DNA of 64,000 nt from Metamycoplasma salivarium (GCF_900660445.2 NZ_LR214938.2:124001-188000); one strand, 5' to 3'. Shown: positions 11,400 to 25,521, counted from the stretch's first letter. Program-made: numbers and translations. Notes: generated from the letters alone by a model not told the origin.

Positions 11400-13847
11400 A
11401 TGTTAAAAAGAAACAAAATTCTTTTATCAGCTGCTGGTATTTTTGCTAACTTAATGCCATTAGCTGCAATTTCAGCAAGGTGTGGTAGACTTACTGAAAG
11501 TGAAAAACAAGCGCAAAATGTTGTTACATTAAAGGACAAATTTAACAAGGAATTTAAAGAAAAATTCCCAATTCCATTTCCTGATGCCAAAGAAAATGAA
11601 GAAATTATTAAATTTATTCAAAGTTACATTGATGAAATTAACAAAATTAATACAACTAATTTAGATAATGACGTTGTTGCATGAATTAATGGGCTTAAAT
11701 ATAACTGAGAAGTACAACAAGGCAATTATAAAAACGGTCTTAGATATTTATTTAGTTCATTTGATGCAGGACCTTCTGATACTTATGTTGCAAATGCATT
11801 TGAAGAAAATATTTTGCTTGATAATGAAGAAGCAAAAGACAAAGCTGAAACTGATGCTAAAAAAGAAATTGCTAAAAGATGATATGATGCTGCTAAAGAA
11901 GCAGTTGGCAAAAATCTTGTTCCTTCGAAATTGTTTATTAAAAACAATGTAACTTCATTTTTAAGCAACTTATATGCTAAAAAACTTGAAGAATTTTTAA
12001 ATAGTTCTAAAACAGAAATTACTGTTAAAGAATTAATTGGTTTTAATTCAACAAAAGCTGAAAAAGATTATACCTTACAAGATTATGTAGATAGATTCTA
12101 TGACTATTATGTTTCAGAATACTATAAAGCAAGCACTTTTGGTAAAGGTCAAGATCTTGCTGAACTAAAATTGTATAAAGCCAAACAATCTACGATCGAT
12201 GAAAAAGAAAATATTTTAGAATTTAAAGCAACTGATGGAACTTATAAACAAGTTTATGGTTTGGGTTTAACTGATAAAGATTTAAGTCAAGATAAAGCCG
12301 GAATTGGATATATTCCTGGAAAAGCTGGTGGACTTACTGGTAAAGACATTTACAAGCAAATTCTAAAAATGTGTACAACTTCAGAATATACAGACCAACA
12401 AGTATATGACAAGGGCGTTACTTCAACAAAATCTGCTGCTACGAATATGGAAACAATTGCAAATGCAATTGCTGATTTAATTAAAGGCAAAGATGAAGAT
12501 TGAACTACTACCATTAAATATGACGAAGATGGTCTAGGTTCAGCAAATGTTGCTGATAAAACTTTAAACATTAGAAAAGATAAAAAAATTAATCTTCCTG
12601 ATTTTTACAAATGATTAAACTCAGAAGATTTCTTCTTTGGAAGAGAAGATAGTTCATATTATTCAGCAGATTACAAAAAACAATTAGAACAAGATCCTGT
12701 TTTGGCTAAAGGACGTACATTCTTAACTGATTTAGGCTATGATCATCTTAAATCAAGTACAAAACAATATGGTTCAATTACTGAACAACAATTCTACTAT
12801 GGTGCTTTAGAAGCATTTAAAGGTTATGAACAATTTAAGAAAACCACAATGGATTATGGACGTTCATTTTTTGGTAACAAAGTTCCTGACTATGATATTC
12901 AAACATATGAATATGCAAAAAGATCTATTGTTGGAGTTGGTGCTGAAGATCCAGAAAACAAGAGATTTTCATTTAACTGTGACCCATATTATAGCTTACC
13001 AAAATGATCTGTAACATCATTTGCTAACCATGAAAGCATTATGGGACACCACAACCAATTTATGTATGCTGATAATTTCTTAGCTAAAGTTGGTGGAGTT
13101 AACTTAGGACCTAGAACATTCAACTATACTTCATATATAGAAGGTTGAGCATTGTTTATGGAATGATTTGGTATTGAAGCTGGATATTATGGAACTCCAG
13201 ACTATACAAGTGATGATTATTATGCAATGCCTAAAGACTTTAGCTTTGCTAAAGGCATTACTTCTTTCGCAACTGCTGATAATGTATCAAAACCTGAAGT
13301 TATTGAACAAATCAAAAACTTACACGGTGGAGTTTATTGAAATAAAGTTGCAGAAACTAATAAATATACAGATAAAGATGAAGACCATGCAAAAGCAGCA
13401 ATTAAATTAGCTAATATGTTGCAATATATTGGTGCTTTAAATGAAGCACAACTACGTAACATGCGTTTAGCAGTAGATACTGCATACCATGGAGGTACTG
13501 TTGCAGGAAATAGCGATTTACCAGCAGGTGCATCAATTAAGCAAGCAAGAGATTATATGACCAAAAACTCAGCTTTAGGTATTGGTGATATTACATCAGA
13601 ATCTAAACGTTACTTCAACCTTGCAGGTCAAGCTACCTCATATAATTCAGGTAAAGAAGTGTTTATGGATCTATATAAGAAAATTCATAACAAAATTGGA
13701 TTAACAAGAGAACAATTCATAAATCAAGTTACTCCTGAATTCAAAGAACATGGACAAATTAAGAAATTCTTTGACTTAATTTTAAGAAATAGTGCATTAC
13801 CAATGGGTGCTATTGAAGAAATTATGAAAAGAGTTTACGGAATATAA
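11400..13847 (+). CDS. DUF885-family lipoprotein, copy 3 (short N-terminus)
   Basis: 815 residues, with signal peptide and lipobox AISARC. It lacks the Lipoprotein_17-like module of copies 1 and 2: the sequence runs from the lipobox almost directly into the helical region (EFKEKFPIPFP). The DUF885 core is complete: NHESIMGHHNQ, YIEGWALFMEWFG, LRNMRLAVDTAYHG, GQATSYNSGKEV. The predicted role is as for copy 2, an extracellular metallopeptidase-like protein of unknown substrate. Divergence is greatest in the N-terminal half, so exposed regions may be evolving faster than the core. GAAAGGAAT precedes the start. Confidence 0.9.
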
Positions 13848-13869
13848 TTCCTAATTTACTAATTAGAAG

Positions 13870-13898
13870 ATTCATATGCAAAAGCATATGGATTTTTA
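13870..13898 (+). terminator. Rho-independent terminator after DUF885 copy 3
   Basis: ATTCATATGC / GCATATGGAT stem (13870-13879 with 13884-13893), AAAA loop, T-run. Confidence 0.85.
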
Positions 13899-13984
13899 AT
13901 TATTTTGCTAATTATTAAGCGGATTTTAACACATGTTTAGCATATAATAGTTATTAATAAATTTAATTATAAGGAGATTAATTT

Positions 13985-15695
13985 ATGTCAGAAAATTTAT
14001 TAAAAGATTATTGCAAGAAAATTGACGATCTAGCACCTGCTACATTTAATGAAGATCAAAAAATTCTTGCTAAGAAAATCTTAAGAAAAGCAGATGAAAG
14101 AGACTTACAAAATATTTTTCAAATGCTAATTCAAAGAATTAAAATTGGTTTTACATTTGATGTTGCACCAACATACCAAAAAGAAGATGAAGAAAGCGTT
14201 GCATTATTAAGAAAAGACGAACAAAGATCTTTTGAAAACTATGAAAATACTTCCAATATAGAAAATACATTAATTATTGGCGAAAACTATGATGCTTTAA
14301 AAAACCTTTTGGTTATCGAGAGAGAGAGAGAGAGAGTTCATCGCATAGCGATGCATATTACGATGTAATTTATATTGACCCTCCTTATAATACAGAATCA
14401 GCAAAAGATGATGGAAACCATTTAGCTGATGAAAAATCAGATATAGCACCTTCAAAATTTGTTTATCGTGACAAATTTAGTCGTAATGGTTGATTAAATA
14501 TGTTAAATGAACGTTTAAGATTGGCAAAACAACTCTAAAAGATGATGGAGTAATTTTTGTATCACTTGATGATAACGAACAAGCTTATCTAAAAATATTA
14601 ATGGACGAAATATTTGGAGAAGAAAATTTTGTTTCGAATATTGTTTGAGTAAAAAAATGAGGTCCCGGCGGAAATACATCATTTGATTATTCTATTGTTA
14701 AAAACACAGAATATATTTTGTGTTATGCTAGAAACATTAATAATAGAAATTTTGGTTATTTAATACATAATGAAGAAAAATTAAAAAAATTAGGATATAC
14801 AAACAAAGATAAATATTTCGATGAAAGAGGTTATTACAAACTCACTTTTCTCTTCCGTCCCTCATCAACAGGGAGTTTTCAATATATCAAATCATTGGAT
14901 TATCCAATTTTGGCTCCAGACGGAACTGAGTTTAATTTGCATGTTAATAAACACAAGCCAGAAAGTGGGTGTTATACATGGGGTTATGACGCTTATAAGA
15001 TAGGAAATAAATTAGGATTTATAGAAGTCAAAAAGAATGATAAGGACGAGTGAGTCGCCTTTAGAAAACAATATCAATTTGTAAAATTTGATCCTAAAAG
15101 CAAACAAATTAGAAGAGTTATGGCAGGACAGGAATTTGAAAACATTATTGATAATATATTTTCGCAAGAAGGAGGCGCTGATATTGTTAAAATTTTTTCG
15201 GATAAAAATAAATTTGATTTCCCTAAACCAACTAATTTAATAAAATACATTTTAAAAATGTCATCAACTAAAAAAAATATAAAAATACTTGACTTCTATG
15301 CTGGTTCAGGAACAACAGGCCATGCCGTTATGGAATTAAACAAGGAAGATGGAGGAAATAGAACATATACATTAGTTACTAATAATGAAAATAATATTGG
15401 ATACGATGTTTGCTATGAAAGAATATATAGAATTAATAATGGCATAGGAACAAAAGGCGAATCTTTTGAATGAACTAATAAGAATAAACCATATAAGCAA
15501 AATTTAAATGTCTTCAGTATTGAATATTACGATACTTCAATATTAAAAAAGAACGATAATGATTCAATTGCAAAGATTAAAAAAACTTTGGCTAAGGAAA
15601 TTGAAGAATTTGGAATAACTCCTTCAACAAACTTTAATGTTGATATTTACTACGATTTATTATCGCTTAAACCTATTTTAAAGGAAGACAGATAG
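13985..15695 (+). pseudogene. Type III DNA methyltransferase (Mod), out of frame at a GA tract and at a second site
   Basis: Family role: the Mod subunit of a type III R-M system recognises the target and methylates adenine. The N-terminal piece ends with GENYDALKNLLV. After the GA tract (14318-14336) the catalytic motif DPPYN is in the next frame (frame of position 14362); the tract frame stops at TAA 14365-14367. Downstream, LAKQL runs into TAA near 14536 where one T is missing, and the third segment (frame of 14541) reads KDDGVIFVSLDDNEQ, then a target-recognition region, then the AdoMet motif DFYAGSGTTGHAV and a normal C-terminus ending at 15695. Loss of one GA unit or gain of two would repair the first break but not the second. 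AAGGAG precedes the start. Confidence 0.85.
14318..14336. repeat. GA dinucleotide tract inside mod, (GA)9 G
   Basis: 19 bases of uninterrupted GA, read as alternating Glu and Arg, just before the catalytic DPPY motif. Slipped-strand changes here would switch the reading frame; in the present length the gene is OFF. Confidence 0.95.
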
Positions 15696-15696
15696 T

Positions 15697-16950
15697 ATGC
15701 CTGGAAAATTAACAATTTATATTGGCCCAAATGGGTACGGGAAAACTACAAAACTAGAAACTGAGAAAGCAAGAATCGAAAAAACCGAATTAAATAATAC
15801 GATATTTTTGCCTTCTGAGATACTATTGGAAGATGAATTAAAAGATCTGGAAAATAGCAAATCCATGGAATGTTTCTTAGAAGAAATATTTTTAACTCCG
15901 GAAAATATTAACGCCTTAAAAACACAAATTCAGCGAGAAGTAAATACTAATATATTAAACATAAAAAATGAAATAAATAGAATCATTGACAACGTATTAA
16001 TATTAAATGATAGTACGAGAGAAGAGAATAAAGACTTTATATCACCGTCAACCAAAGGCATAGAATATAAAAAAGTTTTATCGATTGACAAAACTATATT
16101 TAAGCAAATGGGCAGTGGACAAAAAATGTTATTACTATTAGAATTTATTCTTCGCTCTAACAAAAACTATATTTTCTTGGATGAACCCGAAAAATATATG
16201 CAGCCCAGTTTAATAAAAATATTAGGAGAAAAAATTAGAAACTTGATCACACAAAACAAAAATGTTTATATTTCGACACATTCTCCGAAATTATTGAGTT
16301 TTTTAGAATTTAATTTAGATTCAATAAATTTACTAAACGAAAAAAATGGTAATTGTAAAAAAATAGACTTAAATAAAATTCTAAATACTATAAATGAAAA
16401 AATAAACATACGGCAAAATGTACCAGAAAAGTTTAAAAAATATTTTGAGTTTGAAAACTTGCAAAAATCAATTTTACAAATGCATAGATATAACTTTTTT
16501 GATACTCTCTTTTCTAAGAAAGTAATACTTTGTGAAGGAATAAATGATAAGTTTTTTATTGAAAAACTTTTACGTGATAATAATAAACAATTTGAGGATT
16601 ATGTTATTTTTCCCACTTTCGGAAAACCAAATATACCAATATTTCTTGAGATATTTAATAGTTTACATATTAATACGCAATTTTATTTTGATATGGATCC
16701 AAATTTAAAAGATGCACAAAAAAATGAATGAAATATGAAAATTAATAATTATTTTCATGAAAAATACTTTAATAAATATTATGGGTTTACTCCAAATATT
16801 GAAGAAGAACTTAATTTCCCAATAAAAAGGAAATCAAATACATTGGAATTTATTAATCATTTAGAAAAAATTTCATTTAGAAAATCAAAATATTTAATTC
16901 CCGATAGTGAAAAAACAATATCAAATAAGGATAACAATGAAACTAACTAG
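15697..16950 (+). CDS. OLD-like AAA ATPase with TOPRIM-type domain, between mod and res
   Basis: 417 residues (one internal TGA read as Trp). ATPase part: Walker A GPNGYGKTT at residues ~10-18, ABC-like signature MGSGQKML near 150, Walker B IFLDEPEKYMQP near 165, and ISTHSPKLL. C-terminal part: VILCEGINDKFFIEKLL and FYFDMDPN, the E and DxD positions of a TOPRIM nuclease. This is the architecture of OLD-family proteins and of GajA in Gabija, though shorter. The start is one base after the mod stop and the 3' end overlaps res by 14 bases, so the three genes form one operon. Function is inferred (anti-phage nuclease or R-M accessory). It is not a standard type III component. Confidence 0.78.
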
Positions 16951-19426
16951 TACACAACAAAATGCAGTTAATGAATTAGTTAATGAATTTAATTTGAACG
17001 ACAAAAATATTGTTTATTTTAAAGCGCCAACAGGCTCGGGTAAGACATTTATGATCGCAAATGTTATTAATGACATTACAAAAAAATATTTTGGTGAAAA
17101 ATTATTATTTGTAATTGCAACATTATCATCTGCTGAACTTCCAAAACAAATGGAAAATAATCTAAATTACTATAAGCATTATCTTGATTTTGGTGCATAT
17201 CTAAATATAGAAAAAGTTGATTCTCCTTCAAATTCTAAAACTAGAAATAAGTCTGATGCGACTTATTCAATTATTGCAGAGAAAAATAAAGTGTTAGTTT
17301 TTGGCACATCATCTTTTGGTAAAAACAAAATTTTCACTGAAGAAGGTGTATTTGATGCATTTATTGATCAAATTAAAAATGAAGAATATAAACTTGTTTA
17401 TATCAGAGATGAAGCACATTATGGTGGTGAAACTAATACTGCAAAATCAAAATATCTTGATTTATATAATGATAATATAGAAAATAACAAACAAATTGCA
17501 TCTATAAAAGACAAGGCAATTAAATTTGAAGCCAAAATGCAACAAATTGCACAATATGTTATTAAAATGACAGCAACACCAAATAACAAGCAATTTAAAC
17601 AAATTGTTATTACTGATAAAGATTTAGAGCAAGACAACATTAAACTTTTAAAACCAAATTATTGTCAAAATGAGGATATTAAAAGTTTAAATGCTGATAT
17701 TCTTTCAAACAAAGATATTTTGGAAATCGCCTGCACTAAATTCAAAGAAATTAAATCAAAATATATTGATAAAATAAATGAGCCTTCATTAATCGGTATA
17801 AATCCTGCAATGCTAATTCAAGTTAGAAATAAACATACTAGCGAAATAACAGATAATCAATTTGATGAGGAAATAAATCAAATTATTTCAATACTTAAAA
17901 ATAAAGGATTAACTTATGCAATTTACTTTGGCGATGATAAATCCTCAAACAAATTTGAACTAACAAATATTAGAGAAAAAATTGACTTAAAATCAATTTC
18001 ACAAAATAATTCTGATATTGATGTCATTATTTTTAAAATTGGACCTGCTACTGGTTGAAATATCCCAAGAGCTTGTATGCTAGTGCAACTTAGAAATGTT
18101 TCATCGGATACTTTAAATGTGCAAACAATCGGAAGAATTAGGAGAAACCCTAATCCAAGCTTTCCAGATGATGAGCTTATGAAAATAAACCCAAATTCAA
18201 TTTCTAAAAATTATTATGTTTATTCGAACTATGAAAAAAGTAATCGAGAATGAAGTTACTATATATTGCAAGATAAATTTAAACAAGATATTGAAGATTT
18301 TAAATTTTACAATGGTCAAATAAATAGGAATATTCTAAAAGAAACTGCGAATAATGAAAAATATAATCATGAAATTCTTGCATTAATTGACAAAAAACAA
18401 ATTTTAAATTATATTCATGACGAATTAGAAAATGAATACAATAAAACACATAAATTAATCGCCACAAAAGAGCAAATTAAAGATAATAATGGAAATTATG
18501 TTGAAAGAGAAAAAAAGTTTTTAAGAAATGCTATCGAATTAGAAATGTATATAAATGAAATGTATAAAATCCATCAAAACTATATAAGTAAAACGACAAT
18601 TAATAATATTAACTCTGCAATTGATAAATGGTGAAATATATTAGACAATGATAATGAGAAATATTCAAGAAATCTAATTTGATATGTTATTTTTAAATGT
18701 TATTTAAATGACGTTAAAAAACTGCATAAAAAAGCAATAGATATTAGAAAAAAAGAAAATCAAGGCTTGCAAGAATTTGAACTTATCGATGTTAAAAAGC
18801 TTCCATCTAATTCATATCAATGAAATACAAGCAACTTTATAGATATGTTAGATAGTAGCGATATTAAAACAACTGAAAAAGAGCTTAATTACGCATATGT
18901 AAATAGTGACAATAAAAGCAATAAGCATTATTTAGATAGTAATCCCGAACAGTTCTTATTAAATAAAATAAAAGATGAGTTTAAAGAATTATATGTAGAC
19001 TACATTGACGAACCTAATAAATTTAATGAAGAAGTAAAAATTTGAACCAAGAATCCTACACTTCACGGTATTAATTATGAATATTATGAAAATGAATATG
19101 AAATCAAAAATTCATTTCCTGACATTATAATTAAATATAAAACGCATCAACTAATTATAGAAGTAAAGCAAGATAATGATGACCATAGCAATAATAATAA
19201 AATTGATAATTTACTGAATGCATATAAAAAATACATTGATGAAAAAAGAGAAACATTAGTATCAGATGATTTAACTTTATCAGTTGCCTTAGTAAGCCCT
19301 TCTCCTAATGAAAAGGTTAGATTTAAAGGTTATTCAACAAAACAAGAAATTAATGAATATTTAAACGGTCACAAAGAGTCTTCTTTCCATACATTTTTTA
19401 AAAAAATCCAAACTTATACAAAATAA
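16937..19426 (+). CDS. Type III restriction enzyme helicase/nuclease subunit (Res)
   Basis: 829 residues. The start at 16937, preceded by AAGGATAAC, gives a normal Res N-terminus; an upstream in-frame ATG at 16907 lies inside the previous gene and is less likely. Walker A APTGSGKT at ~30-37, DEAH box at ~158, MTATPN near 212, QTIGRIRRNP (motif VI) near 395, and a C-terminal PD-(D/E)XK site FPD (D729) ... EVK (E742, K744). Res needs Mod for target recognition, so restriction should be silent while mod is broken. The reading frame looks intact. Confidence 0.9.
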
Positions 19427-19431
19427 TTTTA

Positions 19432-19464
19432 AAAGCTAGCATTTAAACATTGTTAGCTTTTTAA
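19432..19464 (+). terminator. Terminator closing the type III R-M operon
   Basis: AAAGCTAGCA / TGTTAGCTTT stem (19432-19441 with 19451-19460) followed by T residues. Confidence 0.8.
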
Positions 19465-19581
19465 TTTAATAAAATTAAATTTACTATAGTCTTAATTAAG
19501 AATAATTCTTTTTATATTAAAATATATAAATAAAATTATTACCAGGTTATATTTAATTTTCTAATATTGAAAGAAGGATTT

Positions 19582-21180
19582 ATGAAGACAAGATATATTT
19601 TCGTTACCGGTGGTGTAATTAGTGGAATTGGAAAAGGTGTTTGTGCCGCCTCTGTTGGATATTTATTAAAAAGTCATGGATATAGCGTTTTTTCAATGAA
19701 ATTAGATCCATATTTAAATGTCACTCCTGGTCTTTTATCACCAATTGAACATGGTGAGGTTTATGTGACACAAGATGGTGCAGAAACTGATTTAGATTTA
19801 GGCTATTATGAAAGATTTATCGGAACTAATTTAACCTATGAATCTTCATATACTTCAGGTAAGCTTTATAAAAAATTAGCTGAAAAAGAACAGAATGGAG
19901 AATACAATGGTAAAACTTTACAAGTTGTTCCTCATTTCACTAATGAAATTCAAAATGTGATTTTAAACATTGAAAAAAATTACCATCCTGATTTTGCGAT
20001 TATTGAAATTGGTGGGACTGTTGGAGATTTAGAAAGTAACCCATTTTTCTATGCAATTGCTCAACTTAGCTATATGTATCCTAAAAATGTTTATTTTATT
20101 CATGTTTCTTATTTACCGCAACTTGAAACAACACTTGATTATAAAACTAAACCTACACAACATTCAATTACAGTTTTAAGATCATTAGGAATTAACCCTA
20201 ATATGATTTTTTTAAGATCTCATAAAAAGATTGATAAAGAATCTATTGAAAAAATTTCAAAAATTTCATTTGTTCAAACTAAAAATATTGTTAATATTCC
20301 TGATTTTAAAATCATTTATCAAATTCCACTTTATTTGCAAACTAAAAATATTGTTAAAAATATTTGCACACATTTTAATTTAAAAACTAATAATGCAAAT
20401 TTGAGTAAATGGGAAGATTTTGTTAATAAACTTAAAGATAAAAACAGAATTGAAATTAATCTTGCAATGTGCGGAAAATATACCGCATTTGAAGATGCAT
20501 ACAAATCAATTAAAGAAGCTTTAGTAATTGCATCAGCTTATGAAAATGTTAAAATCAACTTTAAATGAATAGATTTAATTTCTTTAAAACAATCTGAAAT
20601 CAAAGAAACATTAAATAAAGTTGATGGAATTATTCTTTTGCCAGGTAAAGGAATTGAAGGATGAGATAATGAAGTTTCCTGTGCAAAATATGCAAGAGAA
20701 AGCAATATCCCAACCTTAGGAATTTGCTGAGGATTTCAAGCAATGGCATATGAATTTGCTAAATCAATTAACAAAAATGTTAAGACCATTGAATTTGACG
20801 CATTAACTGATAAAAACAAAGATGATTTTATTAATGAAAAAGTAAAAACTTACAATGAAATTGATTATCCTGTAAGAATTGGAAATAGAAAAATTATCAT
20901 TAATAAGAACACAAAAGCATATGAAATTTATAACAAATTAGTGATTGAAGAAAGACATAAACATAGATTTTGCATTAAACCCGAACTATTTAAAAAATAT
21001 GAAAATGATGATGCAAAAATTTCTGCAACAAATGAAAATAAAAATATTTGTGAAATTTTTGAAATTACATCACATCCATTTTATATTGGTGTGCAATACC
21101 ATCCAGAATATAATGTAAAACCTATACAACCTGAAAAACTTTTTACAAACTTTTTAATAGCATGCAAGAATGGAAAATAA
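19582..21180 (+). CDS. pyrG: CTP synthase
   Basis: Converts UTP to CTP using glutamine and ATP. 532 residues, normal length. The synthase domain opens TRYIFVTGGVISGIGKG, with the UTP/Mg segment KLDPYLNVTPGLLSP; the glutaminase domain has LPGKGIEG, the nucleophile motif GICWGFQ and the final HPFYIGVQYHPE. ATG at 19582 is chosen because AAGAAGGA lies just before it; a TTG at 19567 would add five residues. It is the first gene of a run that continues with ileS after three bases. Confidence 0.96.
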
Positions 21181-21183
21181 AAT

Positions 21184-23845
<2,662 letters not shown>

Positions 23846-23856
<11 letters not shown>

Positions 23857-24523
23857 TTGAGGCGAGAAAAAAAGACCTAGAATTTTTACAAAAGAGTTTT
23901 GAAAAGAATACAAATGACAAAACATTTTAATTAATATGGCAATTTACTTAGGAATTTTTGCAATTTTACTGTTAATTGACTTATTAACTAAAAAATATTT
24001 GTATGATGAAAATAATCTAGGCAATGTTAAATGACAAAGTCCATTACTTGGAATTAGGTCTATTTTGCATAAAGGAACAACCATAGAAATTGGGCTAACA
24101 ATTCCAGGGCTTCATACAGTAAGTATCATTATTTTATTGCTAACATTAGCAGGCTCTATGCTTTTAAAATGAAAGATTTATATTTGATTAATTCCAGGAC
24201 TTGCTGCAATTGCTGCAGGAGCTTGTGGCAATATGGTTGATAGATTTATTTATCAAGGAGTTAGGGATGTTTTCTTTATTCCTTGAGCTGATACTGGAAC
24301 ATTTAATTTTGCTGATGTTTGTTTAATTTTTGGAGCAATTGGTTTTGTTGTATCAACTTTAATTATTAGTTTAGTTGAACATTATAGACACAAAAAAGGT
24401 GATGATGCTAATGAAGAAAATAACACAAATACCCTTGAAAAATTGCCCGAAACTAAGGATGATTCTTTAAATGATTCAACATCTTTAAATGATAATGATT
24501 CTTCTTTAGATAACACAAATTAA
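23846..24523 (+). CDS. lspA: Lipoprotein signal peptidase (signal peptidase II)
   Basis: Membrane aspartic protease that removes signal peptides from prolipoproteins, which are numerous here. The catalytic motifs are ACGNMVDRFIYQGVRDV and FNFADVCLIFG, each with one catalytic Asp, amid four hydrophobic segments. At 225 residues it is longer than the usual ~160-190: there is a charged ~28-residue N-terminal extension and a ~50-residue tail rich in Asn, Asp and Ser after the last membrane segment. It overlaps the end of ileS by 11 bases. Confidence 0.93.
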
Positions 24524-24540
24524 TTATAAAATCAAAAACA

Positions 24541-24570
24541 AAAATGCTGGTCTTTCCAGCATTTTAAATT
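24541..24570. terminator. Bidirectional terminator between lspA and rpmA
   Basis: Perfect ten-pair stem AAAATGCTGG / CCAGCATTTT (24541-24550 with 24556-24565), flanked by A-rich and T-rich sequence between convergent genes. Confidence 0.85.
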
Positions 24571-24577
24571 TTAATAA

Positions 24578-25000
24578 CTATTTAGAAATTTCTTGTTTTT
24601 TAGTTGTTGTTGATTTTTTAGCAGTTGTAGTAGTTTTTTTAACTGTAGTAGTTTTAGGTTTTGAAACTTTAGGTGCTGCTGGTTTTTTAGCAGCAACAAG
24701 TTTTTTAACTTCTTTTTTTGCTTCTACTTTTTTAGTATTTTTAAGTTCAGATTCAGGATATACTGATGCAAATTGTCTATTAATTTTATTTTCGAATTTA
24801 ACAATTCCATCAATTAATGCAAATAATGTGTAATCTCTTCCACAACCAACATTTTTGCCAGGAAAAATCTTTGTTCCTCTTTGACGGAAAATAATACTTC
24901 CAGCTAAAACAAATTGACCATCAGTTGCTTTAACACCTAATCTTCTACCTGCAGAATCTCTACTATTTCTAGTTGTCCCACCAGCTTTTGTATGTGCCAT
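24578..25000 (-). CDS. rpmA: 50S ribosomal protein L27 with long basic tail
   Basis: Component of the large ribosomal subunit near the peptidyl-transferase centre. The first ~85 residues ([23 protein letters not shown] onward, split here as [15 protein letters not shown] and AGRRLGVK) match L27. The last ~55 residues are a Lys/Thr/Ala low-complexity tail that is not usual. The protein begins directly at MAHTKAGG, without the cleavable N-terminal extension of Bacillus-type L27, and there is no prp (ysxB) gene between rplU and rpmA. Start and rplU stop share one base (TAATG). Confidence 0.95.
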   Translation of the reverse strand: MAHTKAGGTTRNSRDSAGRRLGVKATDGQFVLAGSIIFRQRGTKIFPGKNVGCGRDYTLFALIDGIVKFENKINRQFASVYPESELKNTKKVEAKKEVKKLVAAKKPAAPKVSKPKTTTVKKTTTTAKKSTTTKKQEISK

Positions 25001-25305
25001 TATTTAGCTCCTTCAATTGCAAGTATTTTTACACGGGTATAAGGTTGACGGTGTCCTAATTTACGCTTATGTGTTGATTTTGCATTATGACGGTAAACCA
25101 CTATTTTTTTAGCTTTACCTTGTTTTTCAATTTTTCCTGAAACAGAAACTGCTTTTAAATATGGTGAACCAATTTTTTCATCAATTGCTAAAACTTTGTC
25201 AAATTTAACTTTGTCACCTTCTTTACCTTCAATTTTTTCGATAAAGATAGTGTCTCCAACTTTAACAAGAATTTGTTTTCCACCAGTTTCAATGATAGCA
25301 AACAT
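25000..25305 (-). CDS. rplU: 50S ribosomal protein L21
   Basis: 101 residues; binds 23S rRNA in the large subunit. It opens [10 protein letters not shown] and contains the conserved [11 protein letters not shown] near the C-terminus. AAGGAGATTTT precedes the start. Co-transcribed with rpmA. Confidence 0.96.
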   Translation of the reverse strand: MFAIIETGGKQILVKVGDTIFIEKIEGKEGDKVKFDKVLAIDEKIGSPYLKAVSVSGKIEKQGKAKKIVVYRHNAKSTHKRKLGHRQPYTRVKILAIEGAK

Positions 25306-25425
25306 AAAATCTCCTTATATTTTGTCACATCTTGGAGGTACTTATTAGAATAATAAGTTTTAAACCTTTTTAGAATGGTTACTCTATAAGTAACATTAGA
25401 TATTCTATCAAAAAAGATTTGAAAT
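25306..25425 (-). promoter_or_regulatory. Structured leader of rplU (possible L21 leader RNA)
   Basis: The ~120 bases upstream of rplU contain two clean hairpins: ACTTATTA/TAATAAGT (25340-25347 with 25351-25358) and GTTACT/AGTAAC (25378-25383 with 25389-25394). Firmicutes rplU operons carry a known L21 leader at this place. I could not match its consensus base by base. Confidence 0.35.
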
Positions 25426-25451
25426 TAAACTATAAATTAAAAAATTTATAT

Positions 25452-25457
25452 TATAAT
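25452..25457 (+). promoter_or_regulatory. -10 box for rpsO
   Basis: TATAAT 65 bases before the rpsO start. The resulting short leader could hold an S15 autoregulatory site, but none was recognised. Confidence 0.45.
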
Positions 25458-25521
25458 GAGTGAGTTAAAAATTATATCTCGGTTCTAATTAAAATTATTG
25501 CTGGGTTATGAAAGGAAAATA

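Noticed and set aside
14318-14336. CRISPR-like or VNTR array
   Set aside because: A single dinucleotide tract with no spacers; no CRISPR repeats or cas genes were seen in the window.
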